From contig JAEXNR010000046.1 in assembly GCA_023439505.1 (NCBI GenBank), positions 12,501 to 76,500 of the forward strand: DNA of 64,000 nt, read 5' to 3'. The DNA is from Bacillota bacterium. Its GTDB lineage: Bacteria > Bacillota > Clostridia > Lachnospirales > Lachnospiraceae. This document shows positions 26,391 to 35,685 of the stretch, piece after piece. Within the stretch, counting starts at the first letter, position 1. Each line of letters opens with the position of its first letter. The notes under the pieces are model-generated. The model did no database searches, was not told the DNA's origin, and saw only the letters and a list, made by a program, of their open reading frames with translations. The position numbers and the translations under genes were made by a program.

Positions 26391-26753
26391 GAACGATACC
26401 TGGCCTTTCCGAGATATCCCGGTATTCTGTATGTCATAAAATGCCGGAAGGATTTAATGTTATATTTAAAATTTTGTTTTTAACTTGGTCAAGCATATGT
26501 TATAATGCATTTTAACACATTATTTTTTTATACTTTGGGATACTGTATCTATTTTACCTTAAATTGTATGAAATTAAAACACCTAAATCAAAAAATCACA
26601 CAGAAATATAAGGCATTTTCAGCATAAAACGGGCACTTTTGTTTACAAAATATTCATAAAAAATTCATATGTAGATGATAAAATAGGACTTATGTATCAC
26701 AAATGGTTATGGACTCAGGACGAGAAAATTTTGCTTCTGTAAGGAGAAATAAA
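26391..26753. other. AT-rich divergent intergenic region
   Basis: This spacer separates mutS2 from the HtrA-like gene. It is very AT-rich, with oligo-A and oligo-T tracts. A possible TTTACA near 26652 and GATAAAAT near 26677 precede the HtrA-like gene, but spacing is not canonical. No gene is seen. Confidence 0.35.
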
Positions 26754-28091
26754 ATGTCTGAAGATAATCAACAAGAGAAAGATTTTAAATTCATACAAGA
26801 GCAAGTAATCGAAAAGAAACATAAAAGAGCAAAGAAAAGGATTGGTTCTTTCTGTATTACAGTTCTCATGGCAATTTTATTTGGATTAACAGCTGCATTT
26901 ACCTTTGCTTACGCAGAGCCGGGGTTCTTTAAATTCTTACATAAAGAAAAAGAAGATAACAGAACACCTGTGATTTTTCCTACTGTGATTCCGGACGAGC
27001 CGGGACCTAATGTGGATCCGGAGGATGGGAAGAACACAAAACCTGAGCCGGAGGTAACTTCCGGTGAAGAACCGGATGAACCGGCAAATCCGGTTATCGT
27101 TCAGAAATTGGATGCGGATATCAATGATTATATCAGTATCTTTAATAATATTAAGAAGGTGTCAGCAGAAGCGGAGAAGTCCATACTGACCGTGTCCAGC
27201 ATTATTCAGGGGAAGGACCTGTTTGGTAATCCTGTGGATAAGAAAATGGAGACTTCCGGGATTATCATAGCAGACAACAATGAGGACTTGTTAATTCTGG
27301 TCAGCTATGACAGAGTAAAGAATGCGAACAGTATATGGATTGAAGCCGGTGCCAATCAGTTAATTGAGGCAAGGCTGCATGACTATGATAGTGATATTAA
27401 TCTTGCGGTGCTGGCTGTAAAACTCGGAAGTATCCCAACTTATATCAGAGACAATTATAGTGTGTGGAATCTGGGGGGCAGTTATTCCATTATGGTTGGC
27501 AGCCCGGTGATTGCCATCGGAAGTCCCAACGGATATCCCAATTCTATGGATATAGGAATTATTACAAGTAAGGGAAGTACAATCAGTATTACGGACAATA
27601 GCCTTGATCTGTTTAATACCAGTTTGAATGATAACAGCAACGGAGACGGAGTAATTGTAAACCTGCAAGGTAAAATTATCGGAGTGATCACCCGGAATCT
27701 AAAGGATAACAAGAATAAGAATATCAATACGGTAATCGGAATTACAAAACTTCAATCCGTTATCGAGAAAATGGCGAATCAAAATCCAAGATTGTTATTT
27801 GGTGTTAAGGCAGAGGATATGACGGAAGGAGCCAGGAAAGAACATAAGGTGGACACAGGGATTTATGTAAATGAAGTCCTGACAAATTCTCCTGCGTTCT
27901 CGGCAGGAATTAAAAGCGGAGATATTATATTACAGCTGGACGACCAGCAGATTGTCAATGTCAGTGATTTTAATAAAGTGATATCAAGCGGTGAGAAGGA
28001 TCAGAAAATAGATGTTTTACTGCAAAGAGCCACATCCTCCGGTGAGAAAGAGATTACAGTGACCGTAACACTGGCAGCAAAAGAGCAATAA
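26754..28091 (+). CDS. Membrane-anchored HtrA-like protein with PDZ domain, catalytic triad replaced
   Basis: The 445-residue protein has an N-terminal cytoplasmic basic segment, one membrane helix (about 30-52), a Pro/Glu-rich linker, a trypsin-like domain (about 130-345) and a C-terminal PDZ domain (about 360-440, with SPAFSAGIKSGDIILQLDD). The architecture is that of HtrA/DegP. Aligned by eye, the triad is lost: the His position is D186 (LILVSYDRV), the Asp position is N216 (INLAVL) and the Ser position is G297 (SNGDGVIVN in place of GNSGGPLVN). It is probably a pseudoprotease that binds peptides or partners. The ATG at 26754 follows AAGGAG by seven bases; an in-frame upstream start at 26703 lacks one. 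Confidence 0.85.
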   Translation: MSEDNQQEKDFKFIQEQVIEKKHKRAKKRIGSFCITVLMAILFGLTAAFTFAYAEPGFFKFLHKEKEDNRTPVIFPTVIPDEPGPNVDPEDGKNTKPEPEVTSGEEPDEPANPVIVQKLDADINDYISIFNNIKKVSAEAEKSILTVSSIIQGKDLFGNPVDKKMETSGIIIADNNEDLLILVSYDRVKNANSIWIEAGANQLIEARLHDYDSDINLAVLAVKLGSIPTYIRDNYSVWNLGGSYSIMVGSPVIAIGSPNGYPNSMDIGIITSKGSTISITDNSLDLFNTSLNDNSNGDGVIVNLQGKIIGVITRNLKDNKNKNINTVIGITKLQSVIEKMANQNPRLLFGVKAEDMTEGARKEHKVDTGIYVNEVLTNSPAFSAGIKSGDIILQLDDQQIVNVSDFNKVISSGEKDQKIDVLLQRATSSGEKEITVTVTLAAKEQ

Positions 28092-28105
28092 GGGATAAAG
28101 ATAAG

Positions 28106-28157
28106 GACTGTTTGGGATTATTTCATCTAACTGGAATGCCTGGACAGTCTTTTTTTT
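28106..28157 (+). terminator. Intrinsic terminator after the HtrA-like gene
   Basis: GACTGTTT pairs (two G-U pairs) with GGACAGTC and is followed by eight T residues. Confidence 0.7.
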
Positions 28158-28421
28158 ATGCCATTTTTATAGAAATCAATGGGTTTCATTATTATATGGG
28201 GAGTGAACAGAAACCCTGGAAAGTATACTTTTTAAAAATGAATGATTTACTTCTTTATATATCCGGAAGTGTAGGGTATAATACTAAAGTATGTAAGATG
28301 GTTGTACAGTAATCATTCAGATAGGGTCGAACAAGAGATTTTGAAGAATATCTTATTAAGATATAGGTTTTTCAATTAGATCACAGTTAGAGGCTTGGAG
28401 AAAAAGAAAGGGTAAGAAAAC
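28158..28421. other. Intergenic region with a short dispersed repeat
   Basis: There is no gene. A stretch at 28186-28215 matches 12676-12704 with one mismatch over the 21-base core. A TATAAT lies near 28277, a possible -10 for the YhaM gene. Confidence 0.35.
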
Positions 28422-29375
28422 ATGAAATTTATTCAGGAGTTAAGAGAAGGCGAGTTACTTAAAAATGAAATATATCTGTGTAAATCAAAGCAGATTTGTA
28501 CCGGTAAAAACGGAAAAAATTATGTGTCTTTGATTTTACAGGACAAGACCGGTACCATTGATGCAAAGATATGGGAGTTTAGCAATGAAATTGAGCAATA
28601 TGAAGCGATGGATTTCGTACATATTGATGCCAGGGTAAACAGCTACCAGGATGCACTTCAGCTGAATGTGAGCAGAATATATAAGGGCAGGGAAGGGGAA
28701 TACAATCCTACTGATTATTTTCCTGTATCAACGAAGGACATCGAGAAGATGTACACGGAGATCAAGGGTTATGTCAATGCCTTGACAGAGCCTAATCTAA
28801 AGGCTTTGGCTGAGTGCTTTTTCCTACAGGACAGTGAGTTCATTAAGAAGTTTAAAAATCACTCCGCAGCCAAAAGTGTACATCACAGCTTTATGGGAGG
28901 TTTGCTGGAACATACCCTGGGTGTGGTAAAGCTTTGTCATTATTATGCCGGAGCATACCCGACGCTTCATAAAGACCTGCTAATTACAGCAGCACTCTTC
29001 CATGATATTGGGAAAATGGATGAGATCTCTGTCTTTCCGGAAAATGATTATACGGATGATGGTCAGCTCCTGGGGCATATCTTTATCGGAGCTAATCTGG
29101 TAAGTGCCCAGATTAAAGCAATGCCAAAATTCCCGCAAAAACTGGCCAACGAATTGATCCATTGTATCCTGGCACATCACGGAGAATTGGAATATGGATC
29201 TCCGAAAAAGCCGGCCACCATAGAGGCTATGGCACTTCATCTGGCGGATAATACCGATGCCAAGCTGCAGACCATTACGGAGCTTCTTGGTACAGGGGAT
29301 CCCAAGGTGGAATGGATGGGTTATCAAAGACTGTTTGAATCCAATATTAAGCGAAGCACGAAGGGAAAAGAATAG
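28422..29375 (+). CDS. yhaM: YhaM-type 3'-5' exoribonuclease (OB-fold plus HD domain)
   Basis: The 317-residue protein has an N-terminal OB-fold nucleic-acid-binding domain (about 10-95; VSLILQDKTGTIDAKIWE) and an HD domain with metal ligands visible in HHSFMGGLLEHT (about 154-165), LFHDIGKMDE (about 193-202) and HHGELEYGSP (about 252-261). In Bacillus, YhaM trims RNA 3' ends with Mn2+ or Co2+. The length is typical. It is followed by the rlmD-like gene after 12 bases, so the two are probably cotranscribed. The ribosome site is weak (AAAGGGTAAG). Confidence 0.9.
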   Translation: MKFIQELREGELLKNEIYLCKSKQICTGKNGKNYVSLILQDKTGTIDAKIWEFSNEIEQYEAMDFVHIDARVNSYQDALQLNVSRIYKGREGEYNPTDYFPVSTKDIEKMYTEIKGYVNALTEPNLKALAECFFLQDSEFIKKFKNHSAAKSVHHSFMGGLLEHTLGVVKLCHYYAGAYPTLHKDLLITAALFHDIGKMDEISVFPENDYTDDGQLLGHIFIGANLVSAQIKAMPKFPQKLANELIHCILAHHGELEYGSPKKPATIEAMALHLADNTDAKLQTITELLGTGDPKVEWMGYQRLFESNIKRSTKGKE

Positions 29376-29387
29376 AGTATTCATGGT

Positions 29388-30779
29388 ATGCAGGTGATGA
29401 TAAAGAAGAATGATCAGTTGATTATAACAATTGAAGATATCGGTTCGGATGGAGAAGGAATCGGCAAATATGAAGGCTATACTCTGTTTGTAAAGGATAC
29501 TGTCGTAGGAGACCGGGTAAAGGTTAAGGTTATGAAAACGGGGAAGTCCTATGGATATGCCAGAACAGAAGAATTAATAGAACCCTCACAGCATCGGGTA
29601 ACGCCACTGTGTCCGATTGCTTCCCAGTGCGGGGGCTGTCAGATTCAGCATATGGATTACAGGAAACAGCTGGAATATAAGGAGAACAAGGTTAAAAACT
29701 GCCTGAAACGCATCGGCGGCTTCCAGGATTTTGTTATGGAGCCAATCTGTGGGATGCAAGAGCCTTATTATTACCGCAACAAGTCTCAATTTCCTGTGGG
29801 AAGGAAAAAGGACGGGAGCATTGCCATCGGTTTCTATGCCGGACGTACCCATTCCATTATTGATACAGAACACTGTTATATCGGAGCCAAGGTAAATGAC
29901 GATATCATCAGGTTTCTCCGGGAATTTATCACTAAGAATAAGATTGAGCCTTATGAGGAGGAAAACCATAAGGGGTTAATTCGTCATATCCTGATCAGAG
30001 TAGGGTACAGTACGGGAGAAGTGATGGTTTGTCTTGTGCTGAATGGAAGAAAAATTCCTCAGCAAAAAGAACTGATCCGGGGGCTGCAGCATATTCAGGG
30101 AATGAAAAGCATCTGCATCAATGTAAATACTTCCAAAACCAATGTTATTCTGGGGGAAGGGATTATCCCGATATGGGGAGAGCCTTATATTACCGATACC
30201 ATTGGTGATGTGAGATACAGAATATCACCCTTATCCTTTTATCAGGTTAATCCGGTTCAGACAAGGAAATTATATGATATTGTATTAGAATACGCCGATT
30301 TGCAGGGAGATGAAGTTGTCTGGGACTTATACTGCGGTATCGGTACCATCTCACTGTATCTTGCAGGGAAGGCGAAGGAAGTATATGGGGTGGAGATTAT
30401 TCCCCAGGCAATTGAAGATGCTAAAACCAACGCCGGATTAAACGGGATTACGAATGCCAGATTTTTTGTCGGGGCAGCAGAAGAGGTGCTGCCGGACCAG
30501 TACGAGAAAAATAAAGTACGTGCTGATGTTATTATCGTGGACCCACCCAGAAAGGGCTGTGACCAGACCCTCCTTGATACAATTCTATTGATGAAGCCCA
30601 AAAAGGTGGTGTATGTTTCCTGCGATCCTGCCACCCTTGCCAGGGACTTAAAGTATCTGTGTGAGAGGGAATATGAATTGGTTAAGGTCAGAGCGGTGGA
30701 CCAGTTTGCACATAGTGTACATGTTGAGACGTGCGTTTTATTAACTCGAAAAAGTAGAGTGGATGTTCACGAAGAATAA
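29388..30779 (+). CDS. rlmD: 23S rRNA (uracil-C5)-methyltransferase RlmD/RlmCD family
   Basis: The 463-residue enzyme has an N-terminal TRAM domain (about 5-63) and the [4Fe-4S] cysteines C75, C81 and C84 (a fourth near 168 in TEHCYIG). Its SAM-binding methylase domain includes DLYCGIGTISLYLAGKAKEVYGVE, the DPPRKGCD motif, and the catalytic cysteine in YVSCDPATLARDL. The family forms m5U in 23S rRNA; Bacillus RlmCD modifies both U747 and U1939. It is the last core gene before the accessory island, and tandem repeats begin directly after its stop. Confidence 0.9.
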   Translation: MQVMIKKNDQLIITIEDIGSDGEGIGKYEGYTLFVKDTVVGDRVKVKVMKTGKSYGYARTEELIEPSQHRVTPLCPIASQCGGCQIQHMDYRKQLEYKENKVKNCLKRIGGFQDFVMEPICGMQEPYYYRNKSQFPVGRKKDGSIAIGFYAGRTHSIIDTEHCYIGAKVNDDIIRFLREFITKNKIEPYEEENHKGLIRHILIRVGYSTGEVMVCLVLNGRKIPQQKELIRGLQHIQGMKSICINVNTSKTNVILGEGIIPIWGEPYITDTIGDVRYRISPLSFYQVNPVQTRKLYDIVLEYADLQGDEVVWDLYCGIGTISLYLAGKAKEVYGVEIIPQAIEDAKTNAGLNGITNARFFVGAAEEVLPDQYEKNKVRADVIIVDPPRKGCDQTLLDTILLMKPKKVVYVSCDPATLARDLKYLCEREYELVKVRAVDQFAHSVHVETCVLLTRKSRVDVHEE

Positions 30780-30780
30780 A

Positions 30781-30850
30781 GTTGGTATATGAATAAAATA
30801 GTTGGTGCGTAAGTAAAAAAGGTGGTACGTAAATAAAAAAGTCAGTACAT
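30781..30850 (+). repeat. 20-bp imperfect tandem repeat, 3.5 copies
   Basis: Units starting at 30781, 30801, 30821 and 30841 share the pattern GTTGGTRYGTAARTAAAAAA with a strict 20-base step; the last is partial. They start two bases after the rlmD stop and mark the left edge of the accessory region. Confidence 0.7.
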
Positions 30851-31339
30851 TGTGCAATTGTATAAATATACGCTTAAAAAGTAGAATATACATCGACTAT
30901 CAGATGAATATTCTTCTTTTTATACGTCTTATTCTAATAATTTATTTATGTAATTATAATTGTGATGATGGTATTCGTATGCAATTTTAAGCATTACGCA
31001 AAACCAATGGTAGAGTTAATTTGATTATTGCAATAATCAAGGTAAAAGGCTCCAGAGCATATCATGAGCAATGAGATTCATATATTGGAGTTGCTTATCA
31101 CTTACCGCAATTAAAATAACTATCCTTGCATTTTGAAGGATAGTTATTTTTTCGATAAAAACAAGTGAGTAATATTATTATTTTATTTATGATTTGAAAT
31201 CCTCAAAAATGTATGTTCTTATAAAGGATTATCCTGTTGAATTAGGCATTTGTTATTAACTCTTTTCAGATGGCAAAAGAAGGAATAATGTGGTAAAATA
31301 TACATGTTGATAATAAATAACGGTACATAGAGGTGAAGC
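30851..31339. other. Gene-free left edge of the island
   Basis: This AT-rich stretch has no gene. It contains a perfect 20-base palindrome at 31021-31040 (TTGATTATTG and its complement) and an intrinsic terminator at 31113-31152. The HEPN-motif gene that follows has AGAGGTG before its ATG. Confidence 0.5.
31113..31152 (+). terminator. Intrinsic terminator at the island's left edge
   Basis: AAAATAACTATCCTT pairs with AAGGATAGTTATTTT (15 pairs) and ends in six T residues. There is no gene directly upstream, so it may end transcription leaving rlmD. Confidence 0.8.
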
Positions 31340-32971
31340 ATGGATTTTGAAATTGAATTTAAGTTTATTGATATAAAAGATATAAATAAAATTCAGAGAA
31401 TTGAGAAAGTGGAAGATAGCACTTTCGGGGCTGCCCAAATGGTGGAATGCAAGCATGATATAACTGATGAATATTGTAAGGATATAATGAACTGTGTTAT
31501 GCCATTATTGGATTCGGGGTGCGCATCGAAATACATAGGTTGTACAGATAGAATCGGACATTATGAATTTGAAGTATCAAATACTGATGTTAAATATGCA
31601 GCGATATTTCAGCAGGACACATATGAGTGGAATATGCAACTAACAGTTGGTATTGGATATAAAACTGATAAGAGTGAACTTCCAGATGGGTACGATAATT
31701 TTCTGGAAAAGTTAAAACTTTGCATCAAAAATAGTATGATACGAGATTGGTATAAATGTATTTGGATAAGTGATAGTCAGTCCTTAGCTTTGGCAAAAGA
31801 AGTGTACTCGGAAATATATATAGCAGAAAACGAACTTCGTGCATTTATAAGCAAGGTAATGATTGAAAATTTTGGGGCTGAATGGTATGACAAACCTGAA
31901 TTTTCTAAATTAAGTGCAAGCATTGAGCAGAACACTAAAAATGTGAAGCGGAACGTTCCGAGTTTTGCTAATATTGATGTTAATCTTTATACAATAACGC
32001 TAGAAGGATTAATGGATACTGTGACAGCAGATATTTATACAGATTCGATGCTAGATAGCCCAGAAATCCAAAAAGCAATTAAAAGTAAAATATTTGCGAC
32101 AACACAATTAGATAAGATGCAATCTGTATTGGATTATCTGAGAAGTAGGTATATTAAAAAATATAACGTTTGGAAGAAGTTTTTTCAGCCATTTATTAGT
32201 GATTCAGAAAAATGGCAAGATGCATTGACTATTTTTGTAGCGAACAGAAATCATGTTGCTCATAACAAGTTGCTTGATTTCTCTGCAAAAGAGAAAATGA
32301 TACATGATACTGCAGAATTTAGAGGTTATATCAAAGAGGCGGTTAGAAAGTTTGATAGTGAAAATCGTTCCGAAGAGGTGGAAGAAACTTTACAGGCTAT
32401 TGAAGATCAGAGAGAGTATGAACGGGAGGCACAATTAGAAATAATCGAATCTGAAGCTGGAATAGAGATACGGGATAAAAAGAAAATTTTAGAATTATTG
32501 CAGGAGACGGTTAGAGATATTTACACAGATATTTGTAGTAAATTGTATTTTGATGAATGGTTGGATATTAACGAGATAAGTACTTTACAAAACGATACAG
32601 ATGAACAATTGTTGTTTACAATAAATCATGAAACGAGTGCAATTTTAAAGATTTACGGACTTGTCGATATTGATGATTCAGAAGGGGCTACAAGTTCATT
32701 GAGAATAAGTGTAGTTGGTGATAATGAAGATATCGCTGTGGAAAGTGTTGAGTATGTTAACGGAAAAGCGGAATACAATTTTGAGCAGACCAGTTATATG
32801 CCTGTAGTAAAAGATTCATTTGATGATGGCAATAAGGAAGTAGTAAAAGAAATAATAGATAATTTTTTACGAAGGATAATGGAAGCTTACCAAACAAATA
32901 ACTATAATCAAGAAAAAATGGCAGAGGAAGATTGGCTAGCAGATGTTGCAGATGCGTTGGAAGAAAGGTGA
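31340..32971 (+). CDS. Large HEPN-motif protein, candidate defence gene
   Basis: This 543-residue protein has no recognised family. Residues about 170-330 are alpha-helical and contain R303-x4-H308 (RNHVAHNK), the RX4-6H signature of HEPN ribonucleases, in the usual place at the end of a helical bundle. A charged helix (about 340-385) and an Asp/Glu-rich C-terminal region follow. HEPN domains commonly act as RNA-cutting effectors in toxin-antitoxin and abortive infection systems. The next gene starts six bases after the stop, so they are one operon with the nuclease gene and probably the TIR gene. Base composition is more AT-rich than the core genes. Confidence 0.6.
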   Translation: MDFEIEFKFIDIKDINKIQRIEKVEDSTFGAAQMVECKHDITDEYCKDIMNCVMPLLDSGCASKYIGCTDRIGHYEFEVSNTDVKYAAIFQQDTYEWNMQLTVGIGYKTDKSELPDGYDNFLEKLKLCIKNSMIRDWYKCIWISDSQSLALAKEVYSEIYIAENELRAFISKVMIENFGAEWYDKPEFSKLSASIEQNTKNVKRNVPSFANIDVNLYTITLEGLMDTVTADIYTDSMLDSPEIQKAIKSKIFATTQLDKMQSVLDYLRSRYIKKYNVWKKFFQPFISDSEKWQDALTIFVANRNHVAHNKLLDFSAKEKMIHDTAEFRGYIKEAVRKFDSENRSEEVEETLQAIEDQREYEREAQLEIIESEAGIEIRDKKKILELLQETVRDIYTDICSKLYFDEWLDINEISTLQNDTDEQLLFTINHETSAILKIYGLVDIDDSEGATSSLRISVVGDNEDIAVESVEYVNGKAEYNFEQTSYMPVVKDSFDDGNKEVVKEIIDNFLRRIMEAYQTNNYNQEKMAEEDWLADVADALEER

Positions 32972-32977
32972 ATTAGT

Positions 32978-33418
32978 ATGGGTAATACATTTCCTAAAGA
33001 TATAATGGATTGCATGAAAGGTTGCATTTTATCTATATTTTGGCCGAAGAAAGACATTGTTGATTTTATGGGGAAAGTTGGATGCACGTCCAGAGAATTG
33101 ATAGCAGAAAGTGAATATAAAGAATTGCACAGAGCCGAGATAATAGATAGAATTTTTGCTAATCTGGAAAAAAGAAGTGATTCGGGTATAGGACAGTTTC
33201 GATGTATGTTGAAGGAATTAACTGAATGGGATTATTTCAATTCGTATTATTTTGAAAAAATAAATAAATTGGATGAGAGTGTAGCTAAAAGAAATATTGC
33301 TCATTTGAAACAACTTCAAGAGATTAGGGATCATAAAATAAAGCAGGAAAGGCTGCGACAAGAAGAACAGGAAAGAAAGAAAAAAAATATAAACCTTAGC
33401 CCACATTATTCATCGTGA
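32978..33418 (+). pseudogene. 5' part of PD-(D/E)XK nuclease gene split by IS1380 element
   Basis: The 146-residue open frame is the N-terminal part of a broken gene. Native codons run to 33399; the last six codons and the stop are read from inside the insertion element. Residues 1-95 form a conserved-looking globular domain (FPKDIMDCMKGCILSIFWPKKDI, then SEYKELHRAEIIDRIF), and residues 98-140 form a charged helix. Similar N-terminal domains are known to me from defence-associated nucleases, but this is from memory. AAAGGTG precedes the ATG, six bases after the HEPN-motif gene. The 3' part resumes at 35056. Confidence 0.8.
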
Positions 33419-35050
33419 TATGAAAAAAAGATTTCCGCCACGAATTATCCTAATCAGTCTGATCGCCATCAAAAAGGCTGCTTTTCCAATAAAAATGGGC
33501 AGACTTCACCTGTCATATTCAATAAAGCTATCAGATTATCAAGGTGCTACCATTGTTATTCCAACTTTACAGTGAGATTTTTGATGTTCCTTAAAGTTTC
33601 CAGATATTCATTCGGATAAGGACAGCTACTGCAGAGTTTGAATGTTATATATCTTGCTGAGTGGATAATCCTTGCGGCTATCTTTATCAGCTTTAAACGA
33701 AGGGTATCGATCCGCAGCTTTCTCATTTTTGCGGGTAAAACCAGTCGTCGGAACCAATTGAATAAGTTGTATGCCAAGACAGATATCTGAAGTTTATTGG
33801 AATTTGTTATCATACTACGACTACTCATGGCACCCATGTGAAACCCAGACTTTGATTCTTTGATGAAGTTTTCCATGGTTCCACGATTGCAGTAGAAGTG
33901 AATAACATCTTCCACCTTACTTTCCATGTTTGTGACAATGAAAGTATACAAATAGGTCATCTGCCCATATGGTTTTTCAACCTTAACAGCAACTCTCCTT
34001 GGATAAAGCCAACTGTCAGCTTTGTAGAAGAATTCGCCATAGACCACAGCATAATCAACCTGATTATCTTTTGTGAGTTCATAAAGTTCCGTGAAATAAT
34101 CAGAAGCGGCATCCCTTAGAAGTCTGCTTTCCTTCAGGCGAATTGCATAGGTAACTCCATTAGATTCTAATTTTTCGTAAAACATGACATCTGCAAACCC
34201 GCTGTCACCACGAAGATAGATATCAGTAAATGGATAATCCTCTTGAAATTCAAGAAGTAATGGGGATATAAAATCTTTTGCGTTTTTGGAAGTATAAACA
34301 TTTCCTGGACGGAGTTCTGCTTTTAAAAGATCTCCAGTCAGACCATCATAAGCTAAGAGAGGATGGTACCCATAGTCACTATAATGCTGATTGTAATCAT
34401 TTCCTTCTTGGCTACCATAAGTGGCAAACAGCGTGGAATCAATATCAATTAAAATCTGTTCTGGCCTCTTGATCGAGTAAATACGTTTACGAAGAATCTG
34501 CTGAATCTGCTCGAACTGCATAAGAGTGATATCATCGCAGCGATTGATAAAGCGTGACAAAGTCGGTTGTGAAGCTAGTTCATTCTTACCTAATATGGCA
34601 TTGAATACAGGGTCATGAGTTAATTCGTCAGCATCGTCATCCTGAAAATAAGCAGCTATTGTTTGGTAAATCTTCTGCATCATGTTATCTTTATCGGTAT
34701 GAAAACGGAAAGAGGCTTTATCGTTGGTTTTAAACGTTGACTGTATTAGCTTATCAAAACCGATTTTACGGGCAAATTCATTGACCGGAATTAGCCCAGC
34801 ATCGGAGGATAAATCTCCTCCGTTGAAATTTATTTTAATTTTATTATTGCTTTCCAAATGAAGTTCATCTAAACTATGCATAAGGGCTTCTCCTTTGTAT
34901 GTTTGTTATTGTGGTGATTTCATTATACAAAAGATGAGGCTCTTTTTCTATTCAGTTCGTTCACTTTTTAAGTGAAAAGCAATAACAGTTAAAATCCAGT
35001 AATTATGCAGTGCACCGCATCGTTAGAAATAACTAGGTGAATAATCTAGG
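33400..35050 (-). mobile_element. IS1380-family insertion sequence, 1,651 bp
   Basis: Imperfect terminal inverted repeats are visible: CCCACATTATTCATC at 33400-33414 and, on the other strand at the right end, CCTAGATTATTCACC (12 of 15 identical). The CCTAGATT start recalls ISEcp1, another IS1380 member. A 5-bp target duplication CTTAG flanks the element at 33395-33399 and 35051-35055. One transposase gene lies inside, on the minus strand. The element looks complete. Confidence 0.92.
33556..34881 (-). CDS. IS1380-family DDE transposase
   Basis: The 441-residue protein has the IS1380-type signature around the first catalytic Asp (LIDIDSTLFATYGSQEGNDYNQHY), a second segment IYLRGDSGFADVMFYEKLE, and a third with the Glu (GTMENFIKESKSGFHM). 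The family moves DNA by cut-and-paste with a DDE active site. The length is normal (about 440-460) and no frameshift is seen, so it may be active. It is transcribed against the split nuclease gene. AAGGAG lies before the ATG. Confidence 0.95.
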   Translation of the reverse strand: MHSLDELHLESNNKIKINFNGGDLSSDAGLIPVNEFARKIGFDKLIQSTFKTNDKASFRFHTDKDNMMQKIYQTIAAYFQDDDADELTHDPVFNAILGKNELASQPTLSRFINRCDDITLMQFEQIQQILRKRIYSIKRPEQILIDIDSTLFATYGSQEGNDYNQHYSDYGYHPLLAYDGLTGDLLKAELRPGNVYTSKNAKDFISPLLLEFQEDYPFTDIYLRGDSGFADVMFYEKLESNGVTYAIRLKESRLLRDAASDYFTELYELTKDNQVDYAVVYGEFFYKADSWLYPRRVAVKVEKPYGQMTYLYTFIVTNMESKVEDVIHFYCNRGTMENFIKESKSGFHMGAMSSRSMITNSNKLQISVLAYNLFNWFRRLVLPAKMRKLRIDTLRLKLIKIAARIIHSARYITFKLCSSCPYPNEYLETLRNIKNLTVKLE

Positions 35051-35055
35051 CTTAG

Positions 35056-35575
35056 TATAAATGAATTGAAAGATATTTTCTTGAATTTATTTAGTTGCAA
35101 AGATCAAGATGGGAATGAAATAAATAGTCAGAAACGAGGATACTTATTTGAGGAATTTCTTAAAAAATTATTTTTGAATGAAAGGATAGAAGTTACTGAT
35201 CCATTTAAAATAACAGGGGAACAAATAGATGGCTCAATAAAATATGATGGCGAGCATTACATAATAGAAGCTAAGTGGCATGATAAATGGAGTGCATCTG
35301 ACAGTCTCTATCAGTTTGCTGCAAAAGTAGAAGGAAAGATGTATGGGAGAGGAGTGTTTATTTCTATAAATGGTTTTTCGCCTGATTCCGTACAAGCATT
35401 GACAACAGGAAAGGCACTAAAGACTGTTTTGGTAGACGGAGGAGATTTAGTGCCAATTACAGAAGAAATGTACACACTTAAAGAAATGCTTGATAATAAA
35501 ATTAAAGCTGCCCAAACAATGGGAAGAATATATGTAGATGCAACTAATTTATCAAATAAAGTTGCTCAGCAGTGA
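35056..35575 (+). pseudogene. 3' part of the split PD-(D/E)XK nuclease gene
   Basis: After the right target duplication the frame resumes (SINELKDIFLNL) and ends at 35575. It carries a restriction-endonuclease-like core: GYLFEEFLKKLF, then GEQIDGSIKY and YIIEAKWHDK (Asp ... Glu-Ala-Lys), followed by GVFISINGFSPDSV. Joining 32978-33399 to 35056-35575 gives 942 bases, an uninterrupted 313-codon gene. A downstream TTG at 35066 could start a 169-residue remnant, but no ribosome site is evident. Loss is recent, since no other stop or frameshift is seen. Confidence 0.85.
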
Positions 35576-35685
35576 AGTGCGGTAAAGCATTTATTCCACC
35601 TCTAATTATGTAGAGAGGAAATATATTTTACTGGGTGGGGTAATGGATTGAAGTACCTTTTGATAAAAGTGAATGGAGATTAAAA

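Noticed and set aside
28112..28312. 66-codon frame after the HtrA-like gene
   Set aside because: It begins inside a terminator hairpin and codes through its T run.
30781..30850. Considered as a CRISPR array
   Set aside because: The 20-base units follow each other without spacers and no cas genes are present.
32978..33418. 146-codon frame as a complete gene
   Set aside because: Its last codons and stop lie inside the IS element, and the continuation is present at 35056 after the target duplication.
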